From a virus: DNA of 64,000 nt. Each line of letters opens with the position of its first letter. Within the stretch, counting starts at the first letter, position 1. A model generated the notes under the pieces. It did not search any database, was not told the origin of the DNA, and was given only the letters and a program-made list of their open reading frames with translations. The translations under genes were made by a program, and so were the position numbers. The stretch covers positions 1 through 64,000 of IMG/VR virus record IMGVR_UViG_3300048580_000163; one strand, 5' to 3'. Shown here in pieces: positions 49,301-57,051 of the stretch.

Positions 49301-52030
49301 AGTCCTCTTTGGTCTTTTGTTGGTAGAAATGAAATTCAATTTAGCATAGATGTTAATGGAAAGAAAGTTGAAGGAGACTATCTTGGTATTATTGACGAAT
49401 TAGATTTAATGATTAAGAAAGACCCTTCTATAAAGAAATTTAAAGACCAATTTGTAAGTAGATATATTCCTTTCGATAAAATGAAGAATGAAGGTGTTGC
49501 AGCATTATTTAATATGCTTAGACAACCTGAAGGATTGAATAAATTCTTAAATTCATATTCAATTGATGACGCTAAGGCTATTATATCTTATGTAAATGAG
49601 AATCCTGGAATTAGAGAGGTTGCTGATAAGTCTGCTAAATTGTTTGAAAATATAAGAGATTATGTAAATCCTACATTAGATAAATTAGGATATGATACTT
49701 TAGGTGAGGCAAAATATGTTAGTAAAGAGGATGCGTTAAAAATTAAAGATGATAAGTCAACTAGAGATTTGTATGAGATTTTAGATATGGTTTACCCTAA
49801 TGGTCTTCCTGAAAAGATACCATACTATCCATTATCGGCTGAATCATTATCTGGTACAAATGAAGGCAATGTTTTAGAGTTCTTTGAAGATTCTGAGAAT
49901 CCTAATGCTGATTATAGTCTATTATTCCCTTCTTTATTTACAAGAACATCTGGAGGTAATTTAAACCTTAATGATTTATCTGTAACACGTTCATTTGACA
50001 ATATAGCAAAAGAAGCTATCACATTAGTTCAAGGGTCTGATATTGTATCTGATGTTAGGAATTTATATGCTAATGAAGGAAACAATGTGGCTATGATTAG
50101 TGCATTTGGAAAAAGTTGGAATGATAAGTTTAAGACAAAGATATTAAACATAGTTAGAGACGATGCTTATAATACATCTATGGGGTCTAAAGACTTAGTA
50201 GGGTCTGCATCAAGATTTTGGGTAGCAAGTAGATCAACACTTAGAGCGGCTCAGTTAGCTTTAAATGCATTTTCAGCTATATCTCAGTTAACTGGTATTC
50301 CAATTGCTTATGCTAAGAAAGGAAACCTTAAATACCTAAAAGATACATTAAAGAATTTAGCTAAAAAAGAAACTAGAAATAAAGAGTTTAATGAATTAAA
50401 AGAAGCTTATAACGCAATAGTTAATTCGAAGAACTACATTGAGAGAACAAATAAGAGGAAAGATAATGCTGAGGTTGCTGCTATTCAAAGTATAAATGAT
50501 AACTTAGGTTACAGGGTTTCTGGAGCATTAATATCTGACTTACTTATATTCACAACAGTATTCGACCAAATATCAGTTATAGCTTTAACACCACTATATA
50601 AAGGTAAATACCAAGTAGACTCGCAAACTACAACTACTGAAAATGTAGATGAGTTCTTTGCAGAGGAAGTTAATAAGACATTGCAATCAAATGCTCCATT
50701 CTATACTGGTACTGCGTTTTATCAGAAATGGGCTTTAGCTTTAGGTTTAGGAGGATATTTGCAATCTCCAAGACAGATTATGGAGATGATGAGTTCTGAT
50801 ATAAATTCAATGTTAAGAAAAGATGGAGATTATGCTTCTAAGATGAAGAGGATTATAGCTATGTCGTCTTTTGGACTAATACTTCCTGTAATGATAAAAG
50901 AGGCTCTTAGAGGCAGTGATGATGAAGATGAGGAAAGTAAAGCAGATAAGAAGACATCTATATTGCAGTTTGGAAATAAAATTATAGATTCTATACTTGA
51001 GAGTATGGGGTTTGCTGGAACGTTAACATCTTCAATTAAGAATGCTGCTTTAATTAAATATAGTCCTGACGTTATGGAGATGGATGTAAATCCTTCCGAT
51101 CTTAAATCTCAAGATGTGGTTATGCAAGCATTAAAAGGAGCTTCACCAAACATATCTATAACAATGAGGGGTATTGATAATGTAATTGATAAGAAAGAGA
51201 TATACACAAATACAGACCAATTCTTATTTGCTTTAGAGACTGGAACTGGATTTGCTGGAGCTAAACTTAAAAAGAATATAGACTACGTTGTAGCGGTTGG
51301 AAGTGAAAGTTATGACTACAAAGATTATTGGTCTTTAGTAACAGGTAAGGTAACTCAAGATGAATTCAAGCAGTACGAAAAAGAGTTAAATACATTTAGA
51401 GAAACTTTAGATAAGGCTGTATATCCTAGATTAACACCTAATAAGACGTTAAATACATCATTCTTAAATGAGAAGCAAATGAACGAGTTGTCTAAGATGG
51501 GCTTTGAACAAAAAGCAGAGTACATTGAGAATATAAGACTTAATTTAATGCGCAAGAGTGTAGTAGAGCAGGTTGAATTCCTTAAGAAGTTAGGCGGTAT
51601 GGATAAGACTAAAGGCTACTATAAAGTAAGGGAGTCTAAGATAAAAGAAGAGCTATCTGAAGACGCATTTAAGTTACTTGAGAATAAGTATTATAGTGGA
51701 GAGAATTTAATGACAGTAGAAGAGTTAACTGACAAGTTAGATGAGTTTGCTAAAGAAGAGAATATATCAGAAGAAACATCTTTAAGCATATTAAAGGAAG
51801 CTATAAAGAAAGCTAACGAAAAGATAAGTGAAAAGTTTGTTATTCCAGCTATAAAGAAATTAGATAAAGTGAGTAAAGGTAGGGATAGAGCTAAGTATAT
51901 TTACGATAATGTAGGTGATTTAATGGAAGGAGATAATATTAAATATATTGAAATGATGGGAGATGATTTCGATGAAGATACTAGCGATGAATACTTTGAA
52001 ATACTAAGGAAGAAACAAAATAATAAGTAA
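43310..52030 (+). CDS. giant polyvalent ejection protein with kinase-like domain, 2906 aa
   Basis: The largest gene of the window, in the place of T7 gp16. N-terminus: two 25-residue repeats (LYEVLVREGKYTKSFDEFQ and VYEVVKRDGLYSKDKDSFL). Residues about 1010-1160 resemble the polyvalent-protein kinase domain: LAEGSEHSVYISKDGKTVIK has a glycine loop and the VIK lysine, and NGNIFAIDAGIVE a DFG-like Asp. Lys/Glu-rich coiled coils surround it. The C-terminal third has hydrophobic helices (LALNAFSAISQLTGIPIAYA; MSSFGLILPVMIKEAL). It is probably injected with DNA and acts inside the host. Confidence 0.75.
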   Translation: MDELKKLYEVLVREGKYTKSFDEFQNKWSNDEPYKDKVYEVVKRDGLYSKDKDSFLQKYSSVTSKKKVESTGTSEEAPSVSPVQQTKAKSFSVGGKPLQTGASASSVGKNKALFGAPVQSFTEQKSKEFKEAKKKEITVIDKKPVVDITSQFNVKPNTFTEAVSAQVDNDFKVAPVSPLSVVVSEKQKQRKASQQEGLDNYLTKESIDFEDALAGKGFLNNVENFARGSWNTALALASNLPFGIGEKASEVIGSTGVVADKTSVDKYFNKAKQEFEKEGKSVTPERLKERAKEIKLKEAKDNYIENQDAEFLNEIKNEEYVDPKSGEVIKIQDALRINDFEKYNTLNKESVKYSNLLKLNKEKVDGFYNDLKQTKNVLNHQIIFGNFDYATDIYNGLLNKEDKNQDDLDFISYYETNKDKAASSPINPNLKQIVSKLEEEIKSKADDFNSALDTQLNYIEKFDKSFTGKEDAYDDFDNSRRSYDGVFGDKVYLSAAETVNGTIKTIQTLAELSDKLKGKIGLPLQGADSYLFNKVFKDYNYYDFSKELEKQKELVREDVKEVTNASSLLNYVSDVTATQTGQMALPMLAGYGKVAMPLLRQSAVYFSSGFGRGVGESEEFEERFKRGLVEPGEIGKVHTFAEKLIHGGITGGADILGNLPTALRLSKSFNSLLSKPETANIFWKSWTKKGLDEAKELGTDLLKENTEESLAEIFQDLSRVFVLNEDGVNIGQSIDDVIKDTTTFTLISKIFPLMGRGVINRIASTSDKNKISELEKELYYWKGKLGENVSEETKAIYSDRISKIQSNIDKTNLSIIDKVKKDAGGVSAIESLNTEIDNMLQEANKINENKELSKEEKKVLLDAQKELYTSLISNRDALIDGSKTSFDLLPEEVQTKFKDEAKSILKQALIDKGEEETLININAESINNKAKELYNQKIEEDAKRKQTDGQITSEEKPTTTAEEQTVSTTQQEGNVGLQEKINSVELDFNNNNLDKIEISLSRQGFIGDFLNDYEFLAEGSEHSVYISKDGKTVIKIGEPYGSNEGFMPRVKDAISISNLIGDGSLEVIGYYEQNGVKNPIYKQNYLKGETASQSEVSSYLESKGFLNIGNDNFVVNVDGKFLRISDTSDNFIKDDNGNIFAIDAGIVEISENDLTDSQKQEINKKNIKTQEEIVTPKDEDLEIQEDEVITIPEDEIEALRQEVTEQRIEGSLSDNIGQKGYIGSKEGMIKIDDTNRNTIVFETNNEIIELGKVNEDSNRPIASFGISKFPQEGVRTEAKQGKSIPVVKIDGKEYEFVSRARDKKGKAVVKLKEKETGLVRRISGEKAERILKDVSLQSDKKETKLNLQVAGKEVVGKTDKEIKAEEKKRNSEERRKRREEFQSKTLNELKEEEKKSEELLAKIEEEILDELVKKSKNKDLVKVGQRVFQVTKKQDGTFAVSQVNPEGKLVGIRDEATRNKAIGVFKAKKTKADKKDLQEAQNLIESFKKDERDRIEKLLDKAISALDLKGKGAFDASIALPAYAAKKFLQGIKVSYKAGKTLAEAINDGIKLVRDMGYISVSDFDLKEYALKQLSTKKEDKDAIQEQTTSEIPVQPETAVSEEVEQGEPEAKPEESTEQGEEKVKPLKEVKSQLQELFSAAKEAISITKNRAKEIDKLKKDLNQFVKSNLVGLDASDIMKSAYQKITSLVQNTTDANFEGQAEKINDIIDDLYLRRELRDEAILDKKIKEASKDTFYKDKTSGKVTKTKVTDEFKKKIEEAKKKFSKINNPTIADKTVFYLEVNKLLKDGIKARKAINEARDSKSRENANRLAIISLNKNKSIEPKKTVKLESTTIDKIFDKFSGGVIFNGKIYLNTKSGKSNFITDTEGLSRVSFNPISTSNVASSAETNRKGFKTAFNDIRRRYSTATFSADKFFEPLFSVEGAKEFLDKNWINRLKVYSEKLGRKVSEFRDVRDNFIKDVIGKDNFLNNNRILKSNTYDVIKTAVAIFKGGDKSSPLWSFVGRNEIQFSIDVNGKKVEGDYLGIIDELDLMIKKDPSIKKFKDQFVSRYIPFDKMKNEGVAALFNMLRQPEGLNKFLNSYSIDDAKAIISYVNENPGIREVADKSAKLFENIRDYVNPTLDKLGYDTLGEAKYVSKEDALKIKDDKSTRDLYEILDMVYPNGLPEKIPYYPLSAESLSGTNEGNVLEFFEDSENPNADYSLLFPSLFTRTSGGNLNLNDLSVTRSFDNIAKEAITLVQGSDIVSDVRNLYANEGNNVAMISAFGKSWNDKFKTKILNIVRDDAYNTSMGSKDLVGSASRFWVASRSTLRAAQLALNAFSAISQLTGIPIAYAKKGNLKYLKDTLKNLAKKETRNKEFNELKEAYNAIVNSKNYIERTNKRKDNAEVAAIQSINDNLGYRVSGALISDLLIFTTVFDQISVIALTPLYKGKYQVDSQTTTTENVDEFFAEEVNKTLQSNAPFYTGTAFYQKWALALGLGGYLQSPRQIMEMMSSDINSMLRKDGDYASKMKRIIAMSSFGLILPVMIKEALRGSDDEDEESKADKKTSILQFGNKIIDSILESMGFAGTLTSSIKNAALIKYSPDVMEMDVNPSDLKSQDVVMQALKGASPNISITMRGIDNVIDKKEIYTNTDQFLFALETGTGFAGAKLKKNIDYVVAVGSESYDYKDYWSLVTGKVTQDEFKQYEKELNTFRETLDKAVYPRLTPNKTLNTSFLNEKQMNELSKMGFEQKAEYIENIRLNLMRKSVVEQVEFLKKLGGMDKTKGYYKVRESKIKEELSEDAFKLLENKYYSGENLMTVEELTDKLDEFAKEENISEETSLSILKEAIKKANEKISEKFVIPAIKKLDKVSKGRDRAKYIYDNVGDLMEGDNIKYIEMMGDDFDEDTSDEYFEILRKKQNNK

Positions 52031-52066
52031 AAAAATTGGAGGGGTTAAATTCCCCTCCTTTTTTAT
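52031..52066. terminator. bidirectional terminator at convergence
   Basis: GGAGGGG (52038-52044) and CCCCTCC (52052-52058) form a 7-bp GC-rich stem with A-run left and T-run right. It separates rightward late from leftward replication transcription. Confidence 0.9.
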
Positions 52067-52067
52067 T

Positions 52068-52451
52068 TTATAGTAACGCACTTAGATTTACAGATGTATA
52101 TCCCATAGGCTTTAAAATCTTACCATCAGGATTCTTCAACACCTTTCCGTCATCTTGAACCTTAGTCATATTGTTCTCGTGGACCAAAGTAAATCCCTTG
52201 ATAAACTCTTCAGTCATTCCGTGTGCAGCGACTGTACCAAATAATACATACGCCATATCAATTAAGGCATCAAGTATTTCTACTTTATTATTCTGTAAGC
52301 AAGCCACAAAATACTCTCTATTCTCTTCAGACATAAGGTTATATCTAAGTGAAGCTACTTTATCTTCTACATTAGATGGTCTTCCTTTTACTTCTTGGTC
52401 ACAAGCTATCATAAAGTGTGATACCATTTCTATTGCTTTATTTATTTCCAT
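52068..52451 (-). CDS. MazG/PRA-PH-like nucleotide pyrophosphohydrolase, 127 aa
   Basis: All-alpha NTP pyrophosphohydrolase-type protein: EALIDMA-like DALIDMAYVLFGTVAAHGM holds the metal-binding E/D pattern, with an earlier EENREY and the later FTLVHENNMTKVQDDGKVLK and PDGKILKPMGYTSVNL end, typical of phage PRA-PH members. It would clean or adjust the nucleotide pool or hydrolyse alarmones during replication. Last gene of the leftward replication block. Confidence 0.8.
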   Translation of the reverse strand: MEINKAIEMVSHFMIACDQEVKGRPSNVEDKVASLRYNLMSEENREYFVACLQNNKVEILDALIDMAYVLFGTVAAHGMTEEFIKGFTLVHENNMTKVQDDGKVLKNPDGKILKPMGYTSVNLSALL

Positions 52452-52468
52452 AAGGTTGTTACTTTATT

Positions 52469-53752
52469 TTAAAACCAGTAAGGTATTGATATTTTTGTAT
52501 TATTTTCTTTATCTATGTTAAAAAAGTTAAATCCAGACTTGCTATTCTTAAAATTTGTCTTAACCCAATTACTTGGAGGAGAGAATGCTGGGTAGTTATA
52601 GTAACTGAAATCATTACTTGTAGTGTCGTCATATATAGCTTGATGAGAATCTCCTTTACTAAATTCTATGTAATTACCATTATACAATCTATGTTCCTTA
52701 CAATATTGATCTATCTTTTCAGCCTGAATAGCATCTAACTTTGGTTTAAATCCAAACTTCTGCTCACCAATATCTTTTCCGTGAGATATCACAAATGTAT
52801 GATTACCTACAGAGTAATGGTGTATAAATCTCTTTATAGAGTTAACATAAACTTTATTAGGGTATTTAGCTTCTAAAATATTCTTTACGGCTTGAGAAAC
52901 AAAGTAAGAAAATACTCCTGAGTGATTGTCATTGGTTATGTTATTACAAACTATTGTATCATAATTATCAATCAAGGCATCTACTAAGTAAATCTTAAAC
53001 TCTAAGGCTAAATCAAAAGCCTCTTTGTCATTCATATTCTGAGGAAGTTCGTGACCTTTTCTTGTTGTATTACCTCCAAGACCATCCATAAAATCACCTA
53101 AATCATCTATAATCAATGTATTACAAGTAGAGAATTTCTTGACGTGACTAATCATCTTATGCAACCTATTCAACACCTCTTCTTTATCCCACTTACCTTC
53201 ATATAAAGAATCTCCATCTTTACCATTTACATTCATAGCTATATGGGTGTCAGTATAAACAAGTCTATCAAACCAATCATTATTATCTAATGTCTTTAGA
53301 TCTTCAAAGACAACTGGTTTTATATGTTTCTTTACTATTTCTTCAAAGCTATCTTCAAGGTTAAACATAACATCATCTTCCGAAGAATAAAATACAACAT
53401 TATAAAATGGTATTCCTGAGTGAGATATTAATTTATAACTCCTAATCTTACTACAATCTAAACCATAAAACTCGCAATACTTCTCAATAGACATTAACTG
53501 ACCATCAGGACCTATTGCTGTAAATCCTTTAGGCTTCTTTTCTTTATCGTTTGAGTAATTATTACTATCTGATTCAGAGTCATTTGTAAGACCTAAGTCT
53601 TTTAACTTCTTTGAAAACGACCTCCGTAAACTATCATTATACTCAACATCACTCTCACGACAAGCAGTGATACAAGACTGAGTTATATTTTGACTCTCTA
53701 AATAAAGTTCGCTAACTCTATTTAATAATTTTTCTTTAAGATTATTGTCCAT
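52469..53752 (-). CDS. calcineurin-like phosphoesterase with N-terminal HTH-like region, 427 aa
   Basis: C-terminal two-thirds have the metallophosphatase order: DxH in YTDTHIAMN, GDxxD in DDLGDFMDG, an NxNH variant in ITNDNHSG, His in FVISHGKDIG, and GDSHQA in place of GHxH. The N-terminal 160 residues (ITACRESDVEYNDSLRRSFS; SIEKYCEFYGLDCSKIRSYK) look like DNA-recognition helices. Possibly a DNA-directed nuclease or phosphatase used in replication. It overlaps the next gene by 11 nt. Confidence 0.8.
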   Translation of the reverse strand: MDNNLKEKLLNRVSELYLESQNITQSCITACRESDVEYNDSLRRSFSKKLKDLGLTNDSESDSNNYSNDKEKKPKGFTAIGPDGQLMSIEKYCEFYGLDCSKIRSYKLISHSGIPFYNVVFYSSEDDVMFNLEDSFEEIVKKHIKPVVFEDLKTLDNNDWFDRLVYTDTHIAMNVNGKDGDSLYEGKWDKEEVLNRLHKMISHVKKFSTCNTLIIDDLGDFMDGLGGNTTRKGHELPQNMNDKEAFDLALEFKIYLVDALIDNYDTIVCNNITNDNHSGVFSYFVSQAVKNILEAKYPNKVYVNSIKRFIHHYSVGNHTFVISHGKDIGEQKFGFKPKLDAIQAEKIDQYCKEHRLYNGNYIEFSKGDSHQAIYDDTTSNDFSYYNYPAFSPPSNWVKTNFKNSKSGFNFFNIDKENNTKISIPYWF

Positions 53753-53990
53753 CTTTTTTCAGGTATTTATCAAAGTCATTCTTGATTTCCTCGCAGTAAG
53801 ATTGTATCTTATCTATTGCAGAGAATGTATAGGCTCTTTCGTGGTCTACCATACTCTCGTACAAGAAATCAGTTGCTTGATTAATTTTTTTCATCATTCG
53901 ATTGATTAATACAATTCTCTCGCTTTCAAGGAGTGCCTTATTAACTTGGTGTCTTGGGTGTTTAGTTTCCATTTCTTTATATTCTTTCAA
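53742..53990 (-). CDS. helical small protein, 82 aa
   Basis: MKEYKEMETKHPRHQVNKAL..., almost wholly helical, with RIVLINRMMKKINQATDFLY. It overlaps the nuclease upstream by 14 nt and the phosphoesterase downstream by 11 nt, so the three are likely co-translated. Function unknown. Confidence 0.65.
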   Translation of the reverse strand: MKEYKEMETKHPRHQVNKALLESERIVLINRMMKKINQATDFLYESMVDHERAYTFSAIDKIQSYCEEIKNDFDKYLKKDGQ

Positions 53991-54420
53991 GGATTAATTT
54001 AATCGTTTCTACGCACTCTAAATTTGTTTGCGGAACATATATGTCACATTTAATATTCTGTCGATTTAACATACCCTTAAATAGCTTCATTCGCATATTG
54101 TAAGGTTCTGTTGGCAAACCTTTGGTCTCTATGATTGCATAATAGTCATTATGTCTAATCACAAAGTCAGGTTTATAAGACATATCATTTACCTTCTTAA
54201 AACCACGATTGATATAATCACCTTTACCAGATGATAACCTTGCGTGGTAGTTATTATTGAAAATGAAAGAGTCAGAAAGTGTATAGCTCTCTGACTCGTA
54301 TTTAAAGTTTATATTGTTTTCCTTAAGAAGTTTGTACATTGTACCTTCTAAACGAGACGAGAAGTTAATACCATCAATGGTAATCTTCTTCGATTTTATT
54401 AATCTTCTATCATACTTCAC
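53977..54420 (-). CDS. PD-(D/E)XK endonuclease, 147 aa
   Basis: Core motif: SYKPDFVIRHNDYYAIIETKG, with the metal-binding Asp of PDF and the E-x-K of ETKG at about residues 93-110. An early Glu (SSRLEGTMYKLL) supplies the usual helix acid. This is the small phage endonuclease type comparable to DUF1064 or T7 endonuclease I, which cuts branched or recombining DNA. A TAACTTTG element lies 24 nt upstream. Confidence 0.8.
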   Translation of the reverse strand: MKYDRRLIKSKKITIDGINFSSRLEGTMYKLLKENNINFKYESESYTLSDSFIFNNNYHARLSSGKGDYINRGFKKVNDMSYKPDFVIRHNDYYAIIETKGLPTEPYNMRMKLFKGMLNRQNIKCDIYVPQTNLECVETIKLILERI

Positions 54421-54443
54421 TATAATAATTTCTTATTTGATGT

Positions 54444-54451
54444 CAAAGTTA
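54444..54451 (-). promoter_or_regulatory. leftward -7 element TAACTTTG
   Basis: TAnnTTTG in a 60-nt gap before the nuclease gene; no clear TTG box. Confidence 0.4.
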
Positions 54452-54480
54452 TATAAAAAAAATTGATTATTTAGTATTTT

Positions 54481-54942
54481 TTATGAGTTTTTTTTAAATC
54501 TACCATCAAAAACGACAATCATACTATCTTTTGTTCCGCTTTGAGTCTTTCCTTTGGAATTAAGTGGAAGATAAAAATTACCATTACTATCTATTTTACC
54601 AAACTTTATTCTCCCTTTTATAAATTCAATTGAAATTGCATTTGGTTTTATTGATTCGTGAAACAACTTAGTAGATGTAGATACTGGTATTAAGAATACA
54701 CAAACCTTTCCTTTATTCATTTCTTCAATACCCTTCTTTATAAATGCTTCTTTTAGTTTTTGAGAGTAAGGTGGATTTACAAAGTTAGAGTAACCCCATT
54801 CAATTTGTAGTCCATCATTTACTATTTCTCCTTCGTTATAAGGACAAGGATCGAAATCAAAGTTGAAACGACTATTTAACTCTTCATAAAATTCTGGAGG
54901 AGTTGCGTAGTTATCATCGTTGTTTATATGAATGTTCTTCAT
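54481..54942 (-). CDS. phage N-6-adenine methyltransferase (Dam family), 153 aa
   Basis: Short Dam-like methylase. It has the characteristic YATPPEFYEELNSRFNFDFD opening, DPCPYNEG, the catalytic NPPY in SNFVNPPYSQ, and the later KGRIKFGKIDSNGN. The compact form without a separate recognition domain matches the phage Dam family. It methylates adenine in phage DNA, target unknown. It follows the 165-aa gene with a TAG-ATT-ATG junction. Confidence 0.9.
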   Translation of the reverse strand: MKNIHINNDDNYATPPEFYEELNSRFNFDFDPCPYNEGEIVNDGLQIEWGYSNFVNPPYSQKLKEAFIKKGIEEMNKGKVCVFLIPVSTSTKLFHESIKPNAISIEFIKGRIKFGKIDSNGNFYLPLNSKGKTQSGTKDSMIVVFDGRFKKNS

Positions 54943-54945
54943 AAT

Positions 54946-55443
54946 CTATTTAGTATTTTTCTTAAGTTTTTTTACCAAATCTTTCATAGTATCTTTCTCA
55001 AGACCATCAACTATGCAATTCATTAACTCCTCAAAGTCTCCTGAAGCCTCAAAGAATAACTCATCTTTACCAGTTGCTACAATAGAATCGGATAGTTTAT
55101 GAAAAGCCTTTAACTTATCTGAAGCATTACGAACAGCATTTCTAACGTGCTTGTTTAATCCTGGAATAACTGGTATGTCATCATTATACCTATTCAATTC
55201 TCTGTATAATAACTCACCAACAACTAATATCTTTGATACTATCTTAGAGTATTCTGTCTTAAATACCTCAACATCAACACTCTTAACCTCTAACTTAAAG
55301 TGTTCAGCTAATTTAATTGCATCCTTAATGTTTGGTATTGGTGTTGCGTTTACAAATGAATCAGTGTAGTAGGTTTTATTTATGTCTTTAAAGTTAAGGT
55401 ACTTTCCTTTATTATCCTTTAAAAAGTTTATTGTTTCCTTCAT
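54946..55443 (-). CDS. unknown helical protein, 165 aa
   Basis: Helical, with EHFKLEVKSVDVEVFKTEYS and VRNAVRNASDKLKAFHKLS. No motif found. It could be a replication accessory by location. Confidence 0.65.
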   Translation of the reverse strand: MKETINFLKDNKGKYLNFKDINKTYYTDSFVNATPIPNIKDAIKLAEHFKLEVKSVDVEVFKTEYSKIVSKILVVGELLYRELNRYNDDIPVIPGLNKHVRNAVRNASDKLKAFHKLSDSIVATGKDELFFEASGDFEELMNCIVDGLEKDTMKDLVKKLKKNTK

Positions 55444-55447
55444 GTCT

Positions 55448-55618
55448 TTAAAATTTACTTAATTTAGTTTGATTAATCTCTGATAACAATTCGTGGTATC
55501 TCCTATTTAAAGCTTCGTCATTATGACCCTGTAGATAGTGGAATTGAATGGCATTTTTTACCTCCTCTAACTCCTTATGAAGTCTTTCCAACTCGATTTG
55601 GTGCGATGTGCAAGACAT
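55448..55618 (-). CDS. small coiled-coil protein, 56 aa
   Basis: MSCTSHQIELERLHKELEEV then ALNRRYHELLSEINQTK, a clear heptad pattern. Possibly a dimerising adaptor. Confidence 0.55.
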   Translation of the reverse strand: MSCTSHQIELERLHKELEEVKNAIQFHYLQGHNDEALNRRYHELLSEINQTKLSKF

Positions 55619-55621
55619 AAT

Positions 55622-55768
55622 TTATTTTATTAAGGTTAATATTAAGTGCGAAAGTGTAAATCCAGCTATACCTCCTAAGAGTAGTGTCATATAATTACTT
55701 GCCTTTAAATCTTTTATTATTTGTTCCTGAACCTTTATTAACTCAAGGTATTGTTTTTCTTTATTCAT
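55622..55768 (-). CDS. single-span membrane protein, 48 aa
   Basis: A charged amphipathic N-terminal half (YLELIKVQEQIIKDLKASN) and a C-terminal hydrophobic span (MTLLLGGIAGFTLSHLILTL). A tail-anchored topology with the helix facing the cytoplasm. Function unknown. Confidence 0.6.
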   Translation of the reverse strand: MNKEKQYLELIKVQEQIIKDLKASNYMTLLLGGIAGFTLSHLILTLIK

Positions 55769-55769
55769 T

Positions 55770-55919
55770 TTACTCTTCTTTAAATGTTTCATCAAATCTT
55801 TTTAATGCGATATTAGCCCATACAAAAGCTCCATCATTTTTAATGGCATTAGGCGCTGATACATAAGCTACATATACATCACACCAAAGCTTCATCCTTA
55901 CTGATTCTAATTCTTTCAT
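55770..55919 (-). CDS. small protein, 49 aa
   Basis: MKELESVRMKLWCDVYVAYV then NDGAFVWANIALKRFDE; two helices around a turn. It overlaps the upstream gene by 4 nt and is one base from the downstream gene. Such tight packing favours a real gene. Confidence 0.6.
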   Translation of the reverse strand: MKELESVRMKLWCDVYVAYVSAPNAIKNDGAFVWANIALKRFDETFKEE

Positions 55920-56170
55920 TCTTTTTCCTTCTTTAAAAATTCTTTACAATCACCTACTGTATAAATACCTTGTTGGGTATTATCTAAAGCATAAACCCTC
56001 ATATCGTCTGGAAGATATTCTCCAACCTTTATTAACCACTTACTATAAGTTCCCCTAAAAAATACAGGTTCAAATATATCTCTTGATATATAATCTAATA
56101 AATCATTATCTTCATCTACTAACTTTTCGTGTTCAATGTTTTGTGTTAATATTCCAAATTTTGTACTCAT
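55916..56170 (-). CDS. small protein, 84 aa
   Basis: MSTKFGILTQNIEHEKLVDE..., alpha/beta with FFRGTYSKWLIKVGEYLPDD. Overlaps the phosphoesterase gene by 4 nt and may assist it. Unknown. Confidence 0.7.
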   Translation of the reverse strand: MSTKFGILTQNIEHEKLVDEDNDLLDYISRDIFEPVFFRGTYSKWLIKVGEYLPDDMRVYALDNTQQGIYTVGDCKEFLKKEKE

Positions 56171-56850
56171 ATCTCTATTATATTTCCATTACTACTTAAT
56201 TTACCAAATCTACCATCTGTTACAACTGAGCCATTGCTAAACCAAGTATCGCAAATACTTAACTTTTGCACACCAGCATTGATAATATCCTTGCAGTTAT
56301 GGATATGTCCAAAAAGACAATAAGCAGGCTGCACCTCTAATATCCTATTCAATAAAGACTTATCTCCGCAAGATTCCATATAGTTATTCTTATCATAAGA
56401 CTTATCTAAGATTCCTTTTGGTGGTCCGTGAGTTACAACAATATCTACATCTTCATCAATTGCCAATCTCCAGAATCTCTCAAGCTTTGTTCTTTCCTTC
56501 ATAAAAGCCCAATTACCAAAGTTAGGTGTGTGTGGTGATCCAAATATCTTAATCCCATCAATTGTTACAGATTCATTTTCAAGATAAATAATACCAGCAT
56601 CTTCGAAATCTTTCTTTGTTACAAGTTTTTTCTCAATTGAGGTATCGTGATTGCCTGCAACATAAATCTTGTATTTTATAGGTAATTCTTTATACCAATC
56701 AATGAAGTCTCTAACTTCTGGTTCGTTGTTATAAGGATCTCTTGGATTACTACAATCACCTGAATGTATAATCATATTAATACCGCTTGGTATATTTAAT
56801 AAATCGTGATATGTATGGGTATCTGAGATGTGAAGTATTCTTAAGCTCAT
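56167..56850 (-). CDS. calcineurin-like metallophosphoesterase, 227 aa
   Basis: All canonical metal-binding motifs are present in order: LHISDTH (DxH), IIHSGDCSN (GDxxN/D), YVAGNHDTS (GNHD), VVTHGPP (His), LFGHIHN (GHxH). Size and motifs match small cytosolic phosphodiesterases/phosphatases. It could hydrolyse nucleic-acid ends or cyclic nucleotides; the latter would fit with the Acb2-like proteins, but this is speculative. Confidence 0.92.
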   Translation of the reverse strand: MSLRILHISDTHTYHDLLNIPSGINMIIHSGDCSNPRDPYNNEPEVRDFIDWYKELPIKYKIYVAGNHDTSIEKKLVTKKDFEDAGIIYLENESVTIDGIKIFGSPHTPNFGNWAFMKERTKLERFWRLAIDEDVDIVVTHGPPKGILDKSYDKNNYMESCGDKSLLNRILEVQPAYCLFGHIHNCKDIINAGVQKLSICDTWFSNGSVVTDGRFGKLSSNGNIIEI

Positions 56851-57041
56851 TTTATTTCTTTTTTATAAATTTCTAATAGTTCTTCTGTATTATATCTCAA
56901 GTATAAATCGTAGTCAATAGTGTCAATTTCACTACTTCTTAAACTTTCTACCCATTCAGAAAATTTAACAGCAAAATCTTCTTTTTCTTTTTGTAATTGC
57001 TTTTGTCTATAATTACTATCTTCGTATTGTAGTGTTGTCAT
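56847..57041 (-). CDS. LLEIYKKE-family small protein, 64 aa
   Basis: KEDFAVKFSEWVESL and the C-terminal NTEELLEIYKKEIK align with the two blocks of the proteins at 5371-5592 and 58507-58752. Helical. It overlaps the phosphoesterase start by 4 nt. Function unknown. Confidence 0.7.
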   Translation of the reverse strand: MTTLQYEDSNYRQKQLQKEKEDFAVKFSEWVESLRSSEIDTIDYDLYLRYNTEELLEIYKKEIK

Positions 57042-57051
57042 AATTTATTCT

